A stretch of 46,288 bases of DNA. It comes from Desulfosporosinus sp. UBA5188 (GTDB taxonomy: Bacteria > Bacillota > Desulfitobacteriia > Desulfitobacteriales > Desulfitobacteriaceae). The DNA lies in NCBI GenBank assembly GCA_002413075.1, contig DHWG01000016.1, positions 8,566-54,853 of the forward strand, read 5' to 3'. Position 1 is the first letter of the stretch. The number at the start of each line of letters is the position of its first letter. This document shows, piece after piece, positions 1-8,396 of the stretch. Under the pieces are notes generated by a model, which worked only from the letters and a program-made list of their open reading frames with translations, did no database searches and was not told the origin of the DNA. The translations under genes were made by a program, and so were the position numbers.

Positions 1-42
1 GCCGCTTTCTTTTATTAGCCTGTGGTTAAGATCCGGTGTCAT
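1..42 (-). CDS. Start of a gene cut by the left edge, possibly YraN/UPF0102 family
   Basis: An ATG lies nine bases after the stop of the FlhB-like gene and opens a frame that runs off the left edge, with 14 codons visible (MTPDLNHRLIKESG). The spacing and direction fit a continuing operon. In Firmicutes a YraN/UPF0102 nuclease-like gene often follows this FliK-like/FlhB-like pair, so that is the best guess. It rests on remembered gene order, because the visible peptide is too short to place in a family. A GTG one codon upstream is an alternative start. Confidence 0.4.
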   Translation of the reverse strand, partial: MTPDLNHRLIKESG

Positions 43-51
43 CACAGCTTT

Positions 52-345
52 CTATGAAGTATGGTGGCCCGATGATGAATTTGCTTGCAATTTCTTTTTA
101 TCCAATTTATAAATAAAAGCTAGAATCTCCGCCACTGCACGATAAATTTGAGGTGGAATTTCTTTGGTTAACTCCACCTGCATCAGGGCTTCTATCAATA
201 CTTCATTCTTTTGAAGGGGAATCCCTTCAGCTTCAGCGGCTTCGATCATTTTTCGAGCCACTTCCCCGACCCCTTTAGCCACAATCCTTGGGGCTCCCGT
301 TTGATCATAAACGATCGCTGCTGCCTTATCTTGCTTTACTTTCAC
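52..345 (-). CDS. FlhB C-terminal-domain-like protein (YlqH type)
   Basis: This 97-residue protein matches the cytoplasmic C-terminal domain of FlhB/YscU export-switch proteins: the AP-x-IVAKG stretch (residues 18-25), then a helix with IP, then IPPQIYRAVAEILAFIY (63-79). It has no membrane segments, and the NPTH self-cleavage motif of true FlhB is absent, since the protein begins just after where that motif would sit. It therefore resembles the stand-alone YlqH family of Firmicutes, of unknown function. The GTG start overlaps the upstream stop by four bases (GTGA), implying translational coupling to the FliK-like gene. Confidence 0.85.
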   Translation of the reverse strand: MKVKQDKAAAIVYDQTGAPRIVAKGVGEVARKMIEAAEAEGIPLQKNEVLIEALMQVELTKEIPPQIYRAVAEILAFIYKLDKKKLQANSSSGHHTS

Positions 346-1448
346 CTCTGAATATCAACTCCACTTCGTCTTGATCCTTGGAGGAAATTCCTAAATTCCG
401 GGTTCTGGTTTAGATCCCCTGTTTCGATGTTCGTTAAATTAATACCAAGCTTAGCAAATTGGTTCGTTGCCTCGGGCTTCACCTCCTCTAGAAGGTTAAG
501 AAGCGATTGAGGGTCGCAGGTGAGAACACGCATAGTCATGGAATCTCCGTAAAAAAAAGCATCTATCCCAACCTGTCCTAATTGCTGCGTTTCCATCTGT
601 AGGCCCACACGGCAGTGTTGCTCATCCATTTTTCCGCCTTTACGAGGACTTTCAATCGCTATTTGGACGGGTACAAGCTCTTCTTGATTAAATATAGGAA
701 GATGAAGTAATAGATAGGCATTATCAAGGGCTCCTGTTTTAAACCACAGTTGTTGCCCGGTTAATTTTTGAAGTAACTTTGTTAACGTCTCCTGGGAATC
801 ATGATAATTCAGCCCCTCTTGATTTTGAAGCGCTTCCAGAAGCGCGAATTTGAAGGTTTCTTTAAGACTATTTTTCTCAATTTCCTTGGCCTGCGGATCT
901 AATTTCATCAACTGTTGGATGCGTTGTTCATAATCCACTCCCAGCTTTCGTAAACACTCCAAGAGCACTTCCGCTCCGTTTTCCTCAGACAAACATTCCC
1001 ACTTTGGACTAGATTTTCTCAAATTCGTGATCAAGCCATCGAACGGCGTCCCTTGCAGATTGCTTACTAAAGCAGCCATTCCAGATTTTTCTGTTGGAAA
1101 AGATTTAAGTAGCGCTATAATTTCCTGATTGATCGGTAATCCTCTCTCTGTAACTTGTTTAAATTGTGGAGAAACAAGTTGTACCTCTCCTTGTTTCTCC
1201 ACTAGAGGCTCGCGGATCAACATTAAGCTGCCCTCACTCAAATTACCCACTTTAACCCAGAACTGCTCCCCCACTTTAGTCGAGGATTCTAAAAGTGCGG
1301 ACATATCTACTCCTTTTACCCGAATTATTCCGACCCCCTCAGATGTTTTCTGAACAACTTCCACCAATAGGCGCTCTCCCAGATGCCATTGCTTGAGTAG
1401 ATTTGTGCTTACCGCACGACCTGGTGCTAGTATACCGCCTACTTCCAT
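342..1448 (-). CDS. FliK-like hook-length-control domain protein (YlqG type)
   Basis: This is a 368-residue soluble protein without a signal peptide. Its last 120 or so residues (about 235-350) follow the pattern of the flagellar hook-length control C-terminal domain: a conserved run like LGQVGIDAFFYGDSMTMRV, then a helix ending in LLNLLEEVKPEATNQFAKLGI. The N-terminal 200 residues are poorly conserved in the family and are not recognised. The ATG is preceded by AAGGAGG. It is coupled to the downstream FlhB-like gene. No flagellar genes are nearby, so a flagellar role is unproven; the pair may be a domesticated export-apparatus relic. Confidence 0.7.
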   Translation of the reverse strand: MEVGGILAPGRAVSTNLLKQWHLGERLLVEVVQKTSEGVGIIRVKGVDMSALLESSTKVGEQFWVKVGNLSEGSLMLIREPLVEKQGEVQLVSPQFKQVTERGLPINQEIIALLKSFPTEKSGMAALVSNLQGTPFDGLITNLRKSSPKWECLSEENGAEVLLECLRKLGVDYEQRIQQLMKLDPQAKEIEKNSLKETFKFALLEALQNQEGLNYHDSQETLTKLLQKLTGQQLWFKTGALDNAYLLLHLPIFNQEELVPVQIAIESPRKGGKMDEQHCRVGLQMETQQLGQVGIDAFFYGDSMTMRVLTCDPQSLLNLLEEVKPEATNQFAKLGINLTNIETGDLNQNPEFRNFLQGSRRSGVDIQR

Positions 1449-1544
1449 CAGCCTGCCTCCTTATACACGAGTACACCTACTTGAGCGCACACGCCCTCAT
1501 ATAACCTTCTGAAAACTCATTTCCTCTAATAGGTCTAATGACAA

Positions 1545-1577
1545 GAACAGCTTAGGATTATTGGTCCTAAGCTGTTC
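1545..1577 (-). terminator. Hairpin at the end of the DUF2103-like gene
   Basis: Perfect 13-bp arms (1545-1557 and 1565-1577) with a 7-base loop. The hairpin sits at the stop codon of the gene ending at 1577 and upstream of the FliK-like gene. The T-tract after it is weak, so termination may be partial. Confidence 0.6.
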
Positions 1578-2185
1578 TATTTACCCGGGAATTTATGGAA
1601 CTTAATCTTTTCATCTTTGACTGAACCTTTTTCTAGTGTCTGTTTTAGAAGATCCAAGGCGCTGAGCATTGCATTGTCCAAATAATCGGCAACATTGGGG
1701 GAATCTTGATTCCCTACTTTGGCCTTATGAACTTTTCCGTATGAATGTTTTTTTGCATGATGAACACCCCGAGTGGATGTCTTATGCCTCGATCGATTGC
1801 TCGAGTTCAAGGGGGCGTTGGTTCCGTTTGTTACTTTAGTTTTTGGTTTTGTGGGTGATTTAGATTTAGCATGAACTTGAGCCACAGATGGGCTGGCATC
1901 AGGAGGAAATTCTTGCTGAACCCATTCCTGAACACAAGCAGGATTTTTTGTCACTACAAATACTTCCTGAATCGAACCATTACTTTTAACTAAAAGCTTG
2001 CAACCTGTTTGCGTGACATATTTATAGACAATCCCTCGTTCTGAGGAATGGCTGACGTCAATAACGCCAGGAATAATGTCTGTAACATCCGATAGACGGC
2101 CTAGATTTTCAAGCCAAAGCAACGCATTTTGAATAATACCGTGTTCACGTTTCACCTTATTCCTACGAAATTTCAGAGTTTCCAC
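1577..2185 (-). CDS. Putative DUF2103-like protein with basic C-terminal tail
   Basis: This 202-residue protein is not firmly recognised. The N-terminal half (residues 1-95) is a compact domain with an R-x-HG-I start, alternating hydrophobic positions and an IIPGVI motif around residues 37-42, which recalls the DUF2103 predicted metal-binding family. Residues 100-165 are Ser/Thr/Lys/His-rich low complexity and probably disordered. A C-terminal helix follows (DYLDNAMLSALDLLKQTLEK). Translation appears to begin at a GTG just after the phosphodiesterase gene, which lies upstream in the same direction, so the two are probably co-transcribed. Function unknown. Confidence 0.6.
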   Translation of the reverse strand: METLKFRRNKVKREHGIIQNALLWLENLGRLSDVTDIIPGVIDVSHSSERGIVYKYVTQTGCKLLVKSNGSIQEVFVVTKNPACVQEWVQQEFPPDASPSVAQVHAKSKSPTKPKTKVTNGTNAPLNSSNRSRHKTSTRGVHHAKKHSYGKVHKAKVGNQDSPNVADYLDNAMLSALDLLKQTLEKGSVKDEKIKFHKFPGK

Positions 2186-2191
2186 CGACTT

Positions 2192-2674
2192 TCAAAAGTA
2201 GAGATGTTTTGCCGTAACCTGCCCTTGCTGAATGTCTAATTGTCCCATGGAATACTGGGCCTCACGCCTTTTGTCCGTTGGAGAACCTGGATTAAACATC
2301 AAAATTCCTTCATGCCATTCCATTAAAGGGATATGGCTGTGTCCAAAAACGATAAGATCAACGGCTGTATCTTCAAAGGCGTAATAAGCACGTTCTGCGC
2401 TACTTTTTCCCTTACCCGAATCTCCATGAATTAAGCCTATCCTCAAACCTTCGCATTCGACAATGTCTCGATCAGGTAAAGCAACATCCCACCCGTCACA
2501 ATTTCCTCTGACGGCCCGTACAGGAGCAATGTAGGACAGTTCTTCGAATAAACCTCCATATGTCAAGTCACCAGCATGTAGAATCATATCAATATCCGTC
2601 AAATGTTCCCAAACAAAACTTGGGAGAGATTTGCCGACTCTCAGATGAGTGTCTGATAATACGGCGATTCGCAT
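2192..2674 (-). CDS. YfcE/MJ0936-family metallophosphoesterase
   Basis: A 160-residue calcineurin-type phosphodiesterase. The dinuclear metal motifs appear in order: SDTH (residues 7-10), HAGD near 36, GNCD near 59, HGDSGKG near 83, GHSH near 112, and a final NPGS-P. Length fits the YfcE/MJ0936 family, which hydrolyses phosphodiester model substrates; the cellular substrate is unknown. The start is placed at 2674 because GAGGTG sits six bases upstream; a GTG three codons earlier would lie inside that ribosome site. It directly precedes the DUF2103-like gene. Confidence 0.9.
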   Translation of the reverse strand: MRIAVLSDTHLRVGKSLPSFVWEHLTDIDMILHAGDLTYGGLFEELSYIAPVRAVRGNCDGWDVALPDRDIVECEGLRIGLIHGDSGKGKSSAERAYYAFEDTAVDLIVFGHSHIPLMEWHEGILMFNPGSPTDKRREAQYSMGQLDIQQGQVTAKHLYF

Positions 2675-2715
2675 TCGATTCACCTCTTGCTTTTAACTCA
2701 TACCAATAACATGGC

Positions 2716-3816
2716 TTATGGTCGAGTCGTTTTTATGACGTGATAGTAGGTATCTCGTTCAACCGCCACTAAACCTGCATCATGAATCATATTGATCAAC
2801 TGTTGTTCACTTTGCATTTGAGGGCTGGTGGCACCTGCTGTATGATAAATTTTCTCTTCGCGAACAACGCCATCAAGATCATTGGCCCCAAACGAAAGGG
2901 CCATCTGAGCTACTTGAGGGCTGGTTGAAACCCAGTACGCCTTAATATAGAGGAAATTATCCAGAATTAAGCGCGCTACGGCAATCACTTTCAAGGTTCG
3001 GAGAGCACTTGCTTGAGGAACGTTTTCGAATTTCGTGTTCTTGGGATGAAAAGCTGTTGGAATCAGGGCGTAGAAACCGTGAGTTTGATCTTGCAGATCA
3101 CGCAAAGCCAAAAGATGATCAACCAGCTCCTCATCCGTTTCAATGAGTCCATACAACATATTTGCATTGGTCGGTATGCCCAACTGATGGGCAATTTGGT
3201 GAATCTCTAACCATCGTTTTCCACTCAATTTTCCGGGACAAATAATTTCTCGGACCCTTGGGCTAAAATTCTCCGCGCCACCACCCGGAATAAAGCTCAG
3301 ACCAGCTTCCTTAAAGGATTTCAGAATCTCTACAACAGGTACATTCTCCATTTGAGCAAAATAATCGTATTCTGCTGCAGTGAACGCTTTAAGACTCACT
3401 TGAGGAGCACGCTCTTTAATTTTAGTGATCATGTCTAAGTAATATGAAAAAGGGAGATCTGGGTGTATCCCGCCAACAATATGAAGTTCAGTCACACCTT
3501 GATCTGCGAATTGCCCAGCTTTAGCGACCACCTCATCAATGGACATCGTATATGATCCCTTGTCTCCAAGGTCTTTACCAAAAGCGCAAAGCCCGCAGCG
3601 TACTTTACATACATTACTATAGTTAATATGGGCATTATTATTAAAGAATACTTGATCACCGGTCATAGCGAGTTTCCGTTCATTCGCAAGGTAACCCAGA
3701 CCAAGTATATTGGTTGTTTGTAAAAGATGTAGACCATCCGTACGACTAAGACGTTGCTCTAAGAGCATTTTCCCATATACGTCTTCTAATCCTTTCAATA
3801 TTGGATTAAATTCCAC
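2716..3816 (-). CDS. mqnE: Aminofutalosine synthase (radical SAM)
   Basis: A 366-residue radical SAM enzyme of the futalosine menaquinone pathway. MqnE joins S-adenosylmethionine with 3-[(1-carboxyvinyl)oxy]benzoate to give 6-amino-6-deoxyfutalosine. The 4Fe-4S motif C-x3-C-x2-C is at Cys70, Cys74 and Cys77. MqnE-typical blocks follow: GSYTMSIDEVV, LHIVGGIHPDLPFSYY, KAFTAAEYDYFA, PGGGAENF and GFYALIPTAFHP. The GTG start has GAAGGG upstream. A terminator of the upstream gene separates it from its neighbours. mqnA lies about 24 kb away, so the pathway is dispersed. MqnC is the main alternative, but the GGIHP and PGGGAE context favours MqnE. Confidence 0.9.
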   Translation of the reverse strand: MEFNPILKGLEDVYGKMLLEQRLSRTDGLHLLQTTNILGLGYLANERKLAMTGDQVFFNNNAHINYSNVCKVRCGLCAFGKDLGDKGSYTMSIDEVVAKAGQFADQGVTELHIVGGIHPDLPFSYYLDMITKIKERAPQVSLKAFTAAEYDYFAQMENVPVVEILKSFKEAGLSFIPGGGAENFSPRVREIICPGKLSGKRWLEIHQIAHQLGIPTNANMLYGLIETDEELVDHLLALRDLQDQTHGFYALIPTAFHPKNTKFENVPQASALRTLKVIAVARLILDNFLYIKAYWVSTSPQVAQMALSFGANDLDGVVREEKIYHTAGATSPQMQSEQQLINMIHDAGLVAVERDTYYHVIKTTRP

Positions 3817-3896
3817 GCCTGACCCTTCTTTCCCTAAATTGATATTATGGGTATTATAACATAATTCTCGAATTTCTAGGAAAGATAATGAACATT

Positions 3897-3938
3897 GAAA
3901 AGGGCTGCGAGTGCAACCACACTCACAGTCCCCTTTTA
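3897..3938 (-). terminator. Intrinsic terminator after the 123-residue hypothetical gene
   Basis: An inverted repeat starting AAAAGGGCTG, with its complement CAGTCCCCTTTT, directly follows the stop of the gene ending at 3939. The T-rich side is correctly placed for minus-strand transcription. Confidence 0.75.
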
Positions 3939-4310
3939 TTAGTGATAATGTTTCATAGTTTGGCGCTGGCGTTTGATGGCCTTACGCACTTCATTGGCAA
4001 CACGCCATGTTTCTGGTTGGTCTGGAGTCATTAATTCCAATTTACCAGACCGTTTATCGATTAATATATCGACACTTGGCTTACGACCTAAGGCTTTTTC
4101 TCCTGGGTGTAAAATATCAATTCCAATCTTATGTTCATCATATTGAGGAGGAACATGGTACGTTAGGACTTCTTCCGTTGCATCCATCAATTCCACGACT
4201 TGATCTTGTGGATACCCTTCTCGCAATAATATATCCCGGACGGAAGTCACAGGATGTTCAAGTGTGAGTAGCATCTGAGCGCGTTGAACCAAATTATAAT
4301 CGATGTCCAA
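3939..4310 (-). CDS. Hypothetical protein, 123 residues
   Basis: No family recognised. The protein is soluble and charged. The N-terminal helical part (residues 1-50) reads like a small helical bundle; the middle carries HPGEKALGRKPSVDILID, and the C-terminus is basic and His-tailed (RQRQTMKHYH). The start is a TTG five bases after GGAGGTG, which is unusually strong and decides it. It is monocistronic, with a terminator right after its stop and a divergent DMT transporter gene upstream. The good ribosome site, defined terminator and ordinary codon use argue that it is real. Confidence 0.75.
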   Translation of the reverse strand: MDIDYNLVQRAQMLLTLEHPVTSVRDILLREGYPQDQVVELMDATEEVLTYHVPPQYDEHKIGIDILHPGEKALGRKPSVDILIDKRSGKLELMTPDQPETWRVANEVRKAIKRQRQTMKHYH

Positions 4311-4442
4311 AATGCCACCTCCATAGTGTTTTATTAGGTTATTTTCATTTTCCCCTTAACCTTTCTAATGAATACTGTGAGATCATTAACGGAAATAGGA
4401 CTATTTTCCACTTTAGTCAAATCAATCTAAGGAGGTTCATAA

Positions 4443-4886
4443 ATGTCTAAATTACTATCTTTACCATTTTTAACGGCAGCCATCTCAGGGATTGCTATGG
4501 CGATCCAAGGCACGATAAATTCTTCCTTAAGTCAAAAAACGTCGCTGCTTTCAGCGACGCTCGTCGTCCACATTATCGGTACACTGGTGGCATTCGTTGC
4601 TGTACTCGCAGGGCGAGACCCTCTCTTAAAATACAACTGGCTTTCGGTTCCTTGGTATTTGTATCTTGGCGGTGTTCTCAGTGTCCTTATTGTGGGACTA
4701 GTTGCCATAAGCATCCCCAAAGTTGGCGTGTGTAACGCGACAACAGCGATTATTATTGGGCAGGTTAGTATGGCTGTCCTTATCGACCATTTCGGATGGT
4801 TCGGTACAAGTCGCCTACCCTGGAGTTCATCCCAGATCTTTGGAGTGGCTCTATTTGCTGCAGGCGCAAAACTTCTCTTCCACTAA
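4443..4886 (+). CDS. DMT-family (DUF606/YdcZ-like) small membrane transporter
   Basis: A 147-residue hydrophobic protein with about five transmembrane segments, the usual size of YdcZ/DUF606 half-size drug/metabolite transporters. The family signature is visible in the N-terminal GIAMAIQGTINSSL and in a later helix with TTAIIIGQVSMAVLIDHFGW, where the Asp-His-Phe-Gly-Trp group is typical. The ribosome site is AAGGAGG, eight bases before the ATG. It is alone in its direction; the next gene is convergent and only ten bases away. Substrate unknown. Confidence 0.88.
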   Translation: MSKLLSLPFLTAAISGIAMAIQGTINSSLSQKTSLLSATLVVHIIGTLVAFVAVLAGRDPLLKYNWLSVPWYLYLGGVLSVLIVGLVAISIPKVGVCNATTAIIIGQVSMAVLIDHFGWFGTSRLPWSSSQIFGVALFAAGAKLLFH

Positions 4887-4896
4887 TTCTAGATAA

Positions 4897-5427
4897 CTAA
4901 GACTTGGCACGACCCACAACTAAGGCCATATTTTCAATAATCGCTGAAATCTCTGCACTGACATTGTATTTTTTGATTTGACCGTTCTCTGTTAACATGA
5001 CGGCATTTTTGCCCTCAACGCTTTGATCTGTTTCAATGAGTCGGAGAAGAAAGGCGTAATTATCACTACTCACTGAGAGTTGCTTAAATGCTCCTTCAGA
5101 GACAAAGATAATCCAATATCCAGAGGAAACTTCATTGTTCCCATTTGTATAGAGAGCATCAGAGACACTCGCTGCATTTTGCCCAGATAAACTCTGTTGG
5201 TTCGTTGCCTTAGCATTTGTGTTTAATGTGTTCGAATTACTCAGTGAATAATTGTCATCCAGCGCACTTGTCTGAGCGACCGGGTCAGCTAGTTTAGAGT
5301 AGATATCCTTGAAAAAGTTTGGAAATACAACGTAACCGACAACCCCAATAATAAGTATCCATATGGCTAAGGCTTGTAGGTCCTTCCATAAATCATTCCG
5401 CGGTGGTCGTCCCCAGGCACCTTGCAT
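4897..5427 (-). CDS. Membrane-anchored hypothetical protein
   Basis: A 176-residue protein with one transmembrane segment near the N-terminus (residues 19-36, ALAIWILIIGVVGYVVFP). A Ser/Asn/Thr-rich linker (55-95) and a small folded domain (100-176) with alternating strands follow. Topology suggests an extracytoplasmic C-terminal domain. GGAGGTG precedes the ATG. It diverges from uvrC and converges on the DMT transporter. No family recognised; the Asn/Ser-rich linker is typical of cell-envelope proteins. Confidence 0.7.
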   Translation of the reverse strand: MQGAWGRPPRNDLWKDLQALAIWILIIGVVGYVVFPNFFKDIYSKLADPVAQTSALDDNYSLSNSNTLNTNAKATNQQSLSGQNAASVSDALYTNGNNEVSSGYWIIFVSEGAFKQLSVSSDNYAFLLRLIETDQSVEGKNAVMLTENGQIKKYNVSAEISAIIENMALVVGRAKS

Positions 5428-5571
5428 ACCTTCACCTCCAGTAATATTTCATTGTTATATTTTCATAAATTTAATCTCTAAATCATATATACGCTCATTT
5501 TTATAAAGATATGTGTATGGAACTTGCATCTGGCAATTTCACCCTCTAGAATAAGAACTGAGGTGGGGAAA

Positions 5572-7344
5572 ATGGATCTACTTCGACAAAAGCTGACCCT
5601 GTTGCCAGAGAAGCCCGGTATTTATATGATGAAAGATACTCTGGGTCAGATAATTTATGTCGGTAAAGCTAAAATATTGAAAAATCGGGTAAAGTCCTAT
5701 TTTACCGGATCACATGATGGCAAGACTGCACGCCTGGTTAGTCAAATCACCGATTTTGAATATATCATCACAGAATCAGAGGTTGAAGCGCTTGTCTTAG
5801 AATGCAATTTAATCAAAAAGCATAACCCGAAGTATAATATCCTCTTGCGAGATGATAAAACCTATCCATATATAATCATTACAGAAGAAACACACCCTCG
5901 AATCCTGGTCACACGGCAAGTAAAAAAGGGAAAAGGCAAATACTTCGGTCCCTATCCGAATGCAACGGCTGCCAAAGAAGCGGCACGTTTACTGAATCGG
6001 CTTTTTCCCTTTCGCAAATGCCGTCAAATTCCTACCCAGCCTTGTCTTTATTATCATTTAGATCAATGCCTTGCCCCTTGCGTCACAGACGTATCGCTGA
6101 ATGTTTATGTGGGAATGCGCAAAGAAGTTTCTACGTTTCTTAAAGGAAACCAAGGCGAGATCATCAAACTTCTAGAGGGGAAAATGCAAACAGCGGCTGA
6201 GGCTCTCCATTACGAACGCGCCCGGGAATACCGCGACCTGATCAAAGACTTAGAGCTCCTCAGAGAAAAACAGAACATCACACTCACTGATTTTATGGAC
6301 CGTGATGTTGTAGGGTTTGCAATCACGACAGACCAGATGTGTGTTCAGATCTTTTATATACGTCTTGGCAAGTTACTAGCACGTGATAGTTTCATTTTTC
6401 CGTATTTTGAAGACCCCGAAGAAGCGTTCATTTCTTTTGTTGCTCAATTCTATCTTGAACGCTCAGTATGGCCTCCAGAGATTTTGCTCCCGCCGACTGA
6501 ATCCCCAGTCTTATCAAGCCTATTTCCGATGGTTGTTCCTCAAAAGGGAAAGAAACGCGATCTCTTACAGTTAGCAATGGAAAATGCTCAGACAACCCTT
6601 CACGACCAAATTTCACTAGAAGTACGTCAACAATCAGAGACACAACAAGCTTTAGCCACCCTTGGAGAACTATTAAACATCCCAATTCCTACACGAATCG
6701 AAGCGTTTGATATTTCCAATACAGGAGGGACGCATACCGTTGCGGGAATGGTTCAATTTGTGGAGGGCAAACCCCAGCGCCAAGGCTACAGAAAATATAA
6801 AATTGAGCCCATGCAGACGTCCGATGATACAGCTGCCATGGGTCAGGTTGTTCAGCGTCGTTATGCACGCTTGGTTTCAGAAAATGGCCTTCTTCCTGAT
6901 TTAATTTTAGTTGATGGCGGTAAAGGTCAAATCAGCACGGCCATAACATCTCTTGAGGCACTTAATTTGACCATTCCCGTCGCAGGAATGGTTAAAAACG
7001 ACCGGCACCAAACCAATGGTCTCATGAATCAAGCTGGCAATCCGGTCGCTCTACCCAAAAACCATCCCACGTTTCATTTACTTGGCAGGATCCAGAACGA
7101 GGTCCATCGCTTTGCCATCACCTTTCATCGACAACAAAGAGCAAAAAGTATGACATTGTCTGCTCTCGATGGGATCCCGGGTATAGGGCCAAAACGCAAA
7201 CAACAACTATTACGTCATTTTTCATCACTTGACGACATTAAGTGTGGAAGTATCGAAGAACTCCAAGTAGCAGGACTGCCACATAGTGCCGCAGCCATGA
7301 TCTATCAATTTTTTCGTGCAACACCCATACCAACACCGTTGTAA
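5572..7344 (+). CDS. uvrC: Excinuclease ABC subunit C
   Basis: UvrC makes both incisions around a bulky DNA lesion after UvrA2B loading. The protein has 590 residues, the normal length. Domains in order: GIY-YIG nuclease (PGIYMMKD, then IIYVGKAK, about residues 15-95), the UVR/UvrB-binding coiled coil (about 195-240), the RNase H-like endonuclease half (FDISNTGG near 381; VDGGKGQ near 447), and C-terminal helix-hairpin-helix repeats (DGIPGIGPKRKQ). The start is set at 5572, where GAGGTGG sits just upstream; an in-frame TTG 16 codons earlier has no ribosome site. A small Cys-rich gene follows 15 bases after the stop. Confidence 0.97.
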   Translation: MDLLRQKLTLLPEKPGIYMMKDTLGQIIYVGKAKILKNRVKSYFTGSHDGKTARLVSQITDFEYIITESEVEALVLECNLIKKHNPKYNILLRDDKTYPYIIITEETHPRILVTRQVKKGKGKYFGPYPNATAAKEAARLLNRLFPFRKCRQIPTQPCLYYHLDQCLAPCVTDVSLNVYVGMRKEVSTFLKGNQGEIIKLLEGKMQTAAEALHYERAREYRDLIKDLELLREKQNITLTDFMDRDVVGFAITTDQMCVQIFYIRLGKLLARDSFIFPYFEDPEEAFISFVAQFYLERSVWPPEILLPPTESPVLSSLFPMVVPQKGKKRDLLQLAMENAQTTLHDQISLEVRQQSETQQALATLGELLNIPIPTRIEAFDISNTGGTHTVAGMVQFVEGKPQRQGYRKYKIEPMQTSDDTAAMGQVVQRRYARLVSENGLLPDLILVDGGKGQISTAITSLEALNLTIPVAGMVKNDRHQTNGLMNQAGNPVALPKNHPTFHLLGRIQNEVHRFAITFHRQQRAKSMTLSALDGIPGIGPKRKQQLLRHFSSLDDIKCGSIEELQVAGLPHSAAAMIYQFFRATPIPTPL

Positions 7345-7359
7345 AAGGAGGAACCTCTT

Positions 7360-7524
7360 GTGATCCTTAATTACAGAGTTGAATTATGTCGAAGATGTTA
7401 CTTTAAACGAACCAGCAGCTGCTCAACTTCAGATTCGTATATTCAAGAACCATGGGTTCACTATGCAAAACCAGGTGGAGAATGTATGAACTACAAACCA
7501 GTTCCCTGGTTGCCCCAGTTATAA
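7360..7524 (+). CDS. Small Cys-rich protein (54 residues)
   Basis: A short unlisted frame starting at GTG, eight bases after AAGGAGG, and ending at TAA. The product has Cys10 and Cys13 (C-x2-C), then Cys21 and Cys42, with several aromatic residues and a Pro/Trp-rich tail ending PVPWLPQL. Four cysteines suggest a small zinc- or iron-sulfur-binding fold. It sits between uvrC and a strong terminator, so it is probably co-transcribed with uvrC. No family recognised. Support comes from the consensus ribosome site, exact placement inside the transcription unit, and non-random residue composition. Confidence 0.65.
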   Translation: MILNYRVELCRRCYFKRTSSCSTSDSYIQEPWVHYAKPGGECMNYKPVPWLPQL

Positions 7525-7560
7525 ACATCAGAATGCCTAAAAAGAAGAACAAAGAACAAC

Positions 7561-7613
7561 AAAGAACAAAAAAGTACAACGGTCACTGTGACGGTTGTAC
7601 TTTTTTGTTCTTT
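7561..7613 (+). terminator. Bidirectional terminator after uvrC and the NlpC/P60 gene
   Basis: A long near-perfect hairpin, one G-G mismatch in the core: arm AAAGAACAAAAAAGTACAAC and its complement end in T6 on the plus strand and T6 on the minus strand. It lies between two convergent genes and should stop transcription from both. Confidence 0.9.
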
Positions 7614-7628
7614 TCAGTCTGAATAATT

Positions 7629-8390
7629 TTAGCGTACGCGACGCGCACCAAGATACCGGCTCGAATAATAGCTTTCACTAAGACTTGAAGTGCGAACGCC
7701 ACTATTGGAGGCATGAACAAAACTTCCTCCACCGATGTAAATACCTACATGGGATGCTCCGGATTCATAGGTTGTAAAGAAGACCAAGTCACCGGCTTGC
7801 AATTGATCTTTGTTGACAGATGTACCCACACCAAATTGACCAGCAGCAGTTCTTGGCAAAGAAATACCTGATCCCTTAAAAACATATTGCGTGTAACCTG
7901 AACAATCAAACCCACTGCGGCTAGTTCCTCCAAAAAGGTAGGGAACGCCAACTAAACTAAGTGCATTGCTCACCAAACCTGAGTTATCAGATCTGGAAAC
8001 CTGTTTTTGCGGTGCCGAGGCGACTTGAATCGCTTTTTCTTTACTTTTAACCGGTTTCGCTGTTGTGTCTTTAACGGGTTGGGGTTTTTGTGCAACAACT
8101 GTTGTTGAAGTACTAGGCGTTGAAACAACCTGTTCTACAGGAGCGACAGCTTCCACTTTCACTGGGCTGATCACGGGGCCATCCTCGAATTTCATTTGTT
8201 TACGAACTAATTCGGCATAGGTTCCGGAGGGCACAATGGTTGAAGCCACATGCACTGACTTCATCGAAGAACGTGTGATCATTGTTGCTGTTGCAGTTTG
8301 ACTTGAAGCAGACGCAGTAAGACTACTCGCTAAAAGTAACCCTGCCAAAATTGCGCTTCCCGAGCACAATCGCGCAGATGAGGAAATCAC
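7629..8390 (-). CDS. Secreted NlpC/P60 cell-wall endopeptidase
   Basis: A 253-residue peptidoglycan hydrolase that cleaves D-Glu-diaminopimelate type peptide bonds. A signal peptide (hydrophobic stretch SAILAGLLLASSLTASASS) is followed by a Lys/Val/Pro-rich linker and a C-terminal NlpC/P60 domain with the catalytic Cys in GFDCSGYTQYVF and the catalytic His in SHVGIYIGGG. The start is GTG at 8390, nine bases after AAAGGTGG. A longer frame from an ATG at 8480 reads into the c-di-AMP riboswitch and is not real. Cell-wall hydrolases are a known target of this riboswitch, so expression should fall when c-di-AMP is high. Confidence 0.92.
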   Translation of the reverse strand: MISSSARLCSGSAILAGLLLASSLTASASSQTATATMITRSSMKSVHVASTIVPSGTYAELVRKQMKFEDGPVISPVKVEAVAPVEQVVSTPSTSTTVVAQKPQPVKDTTAKPVKSKEKAIQVASAPQKQVSRSDNSGLVSNALSLVGVPYLFGGTSRSGFDCSGYTQYVFKGSGISLPRTAAGQFGVGTSVNKDQLQAGDLVFFTTYESGASHVGIYIGGGSFVHASNSGVRTSSLSESYYSSRYLGARRVR

Positions 8391-8396
8391 TAAATT

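Noticed and set aside
5524..5571. Longer uvrC start at TTG 5524
   Set aside because: No ribosome site; ATG 5572 has GAGGTGG just upstream and aligns with the UvrC N-terminus.
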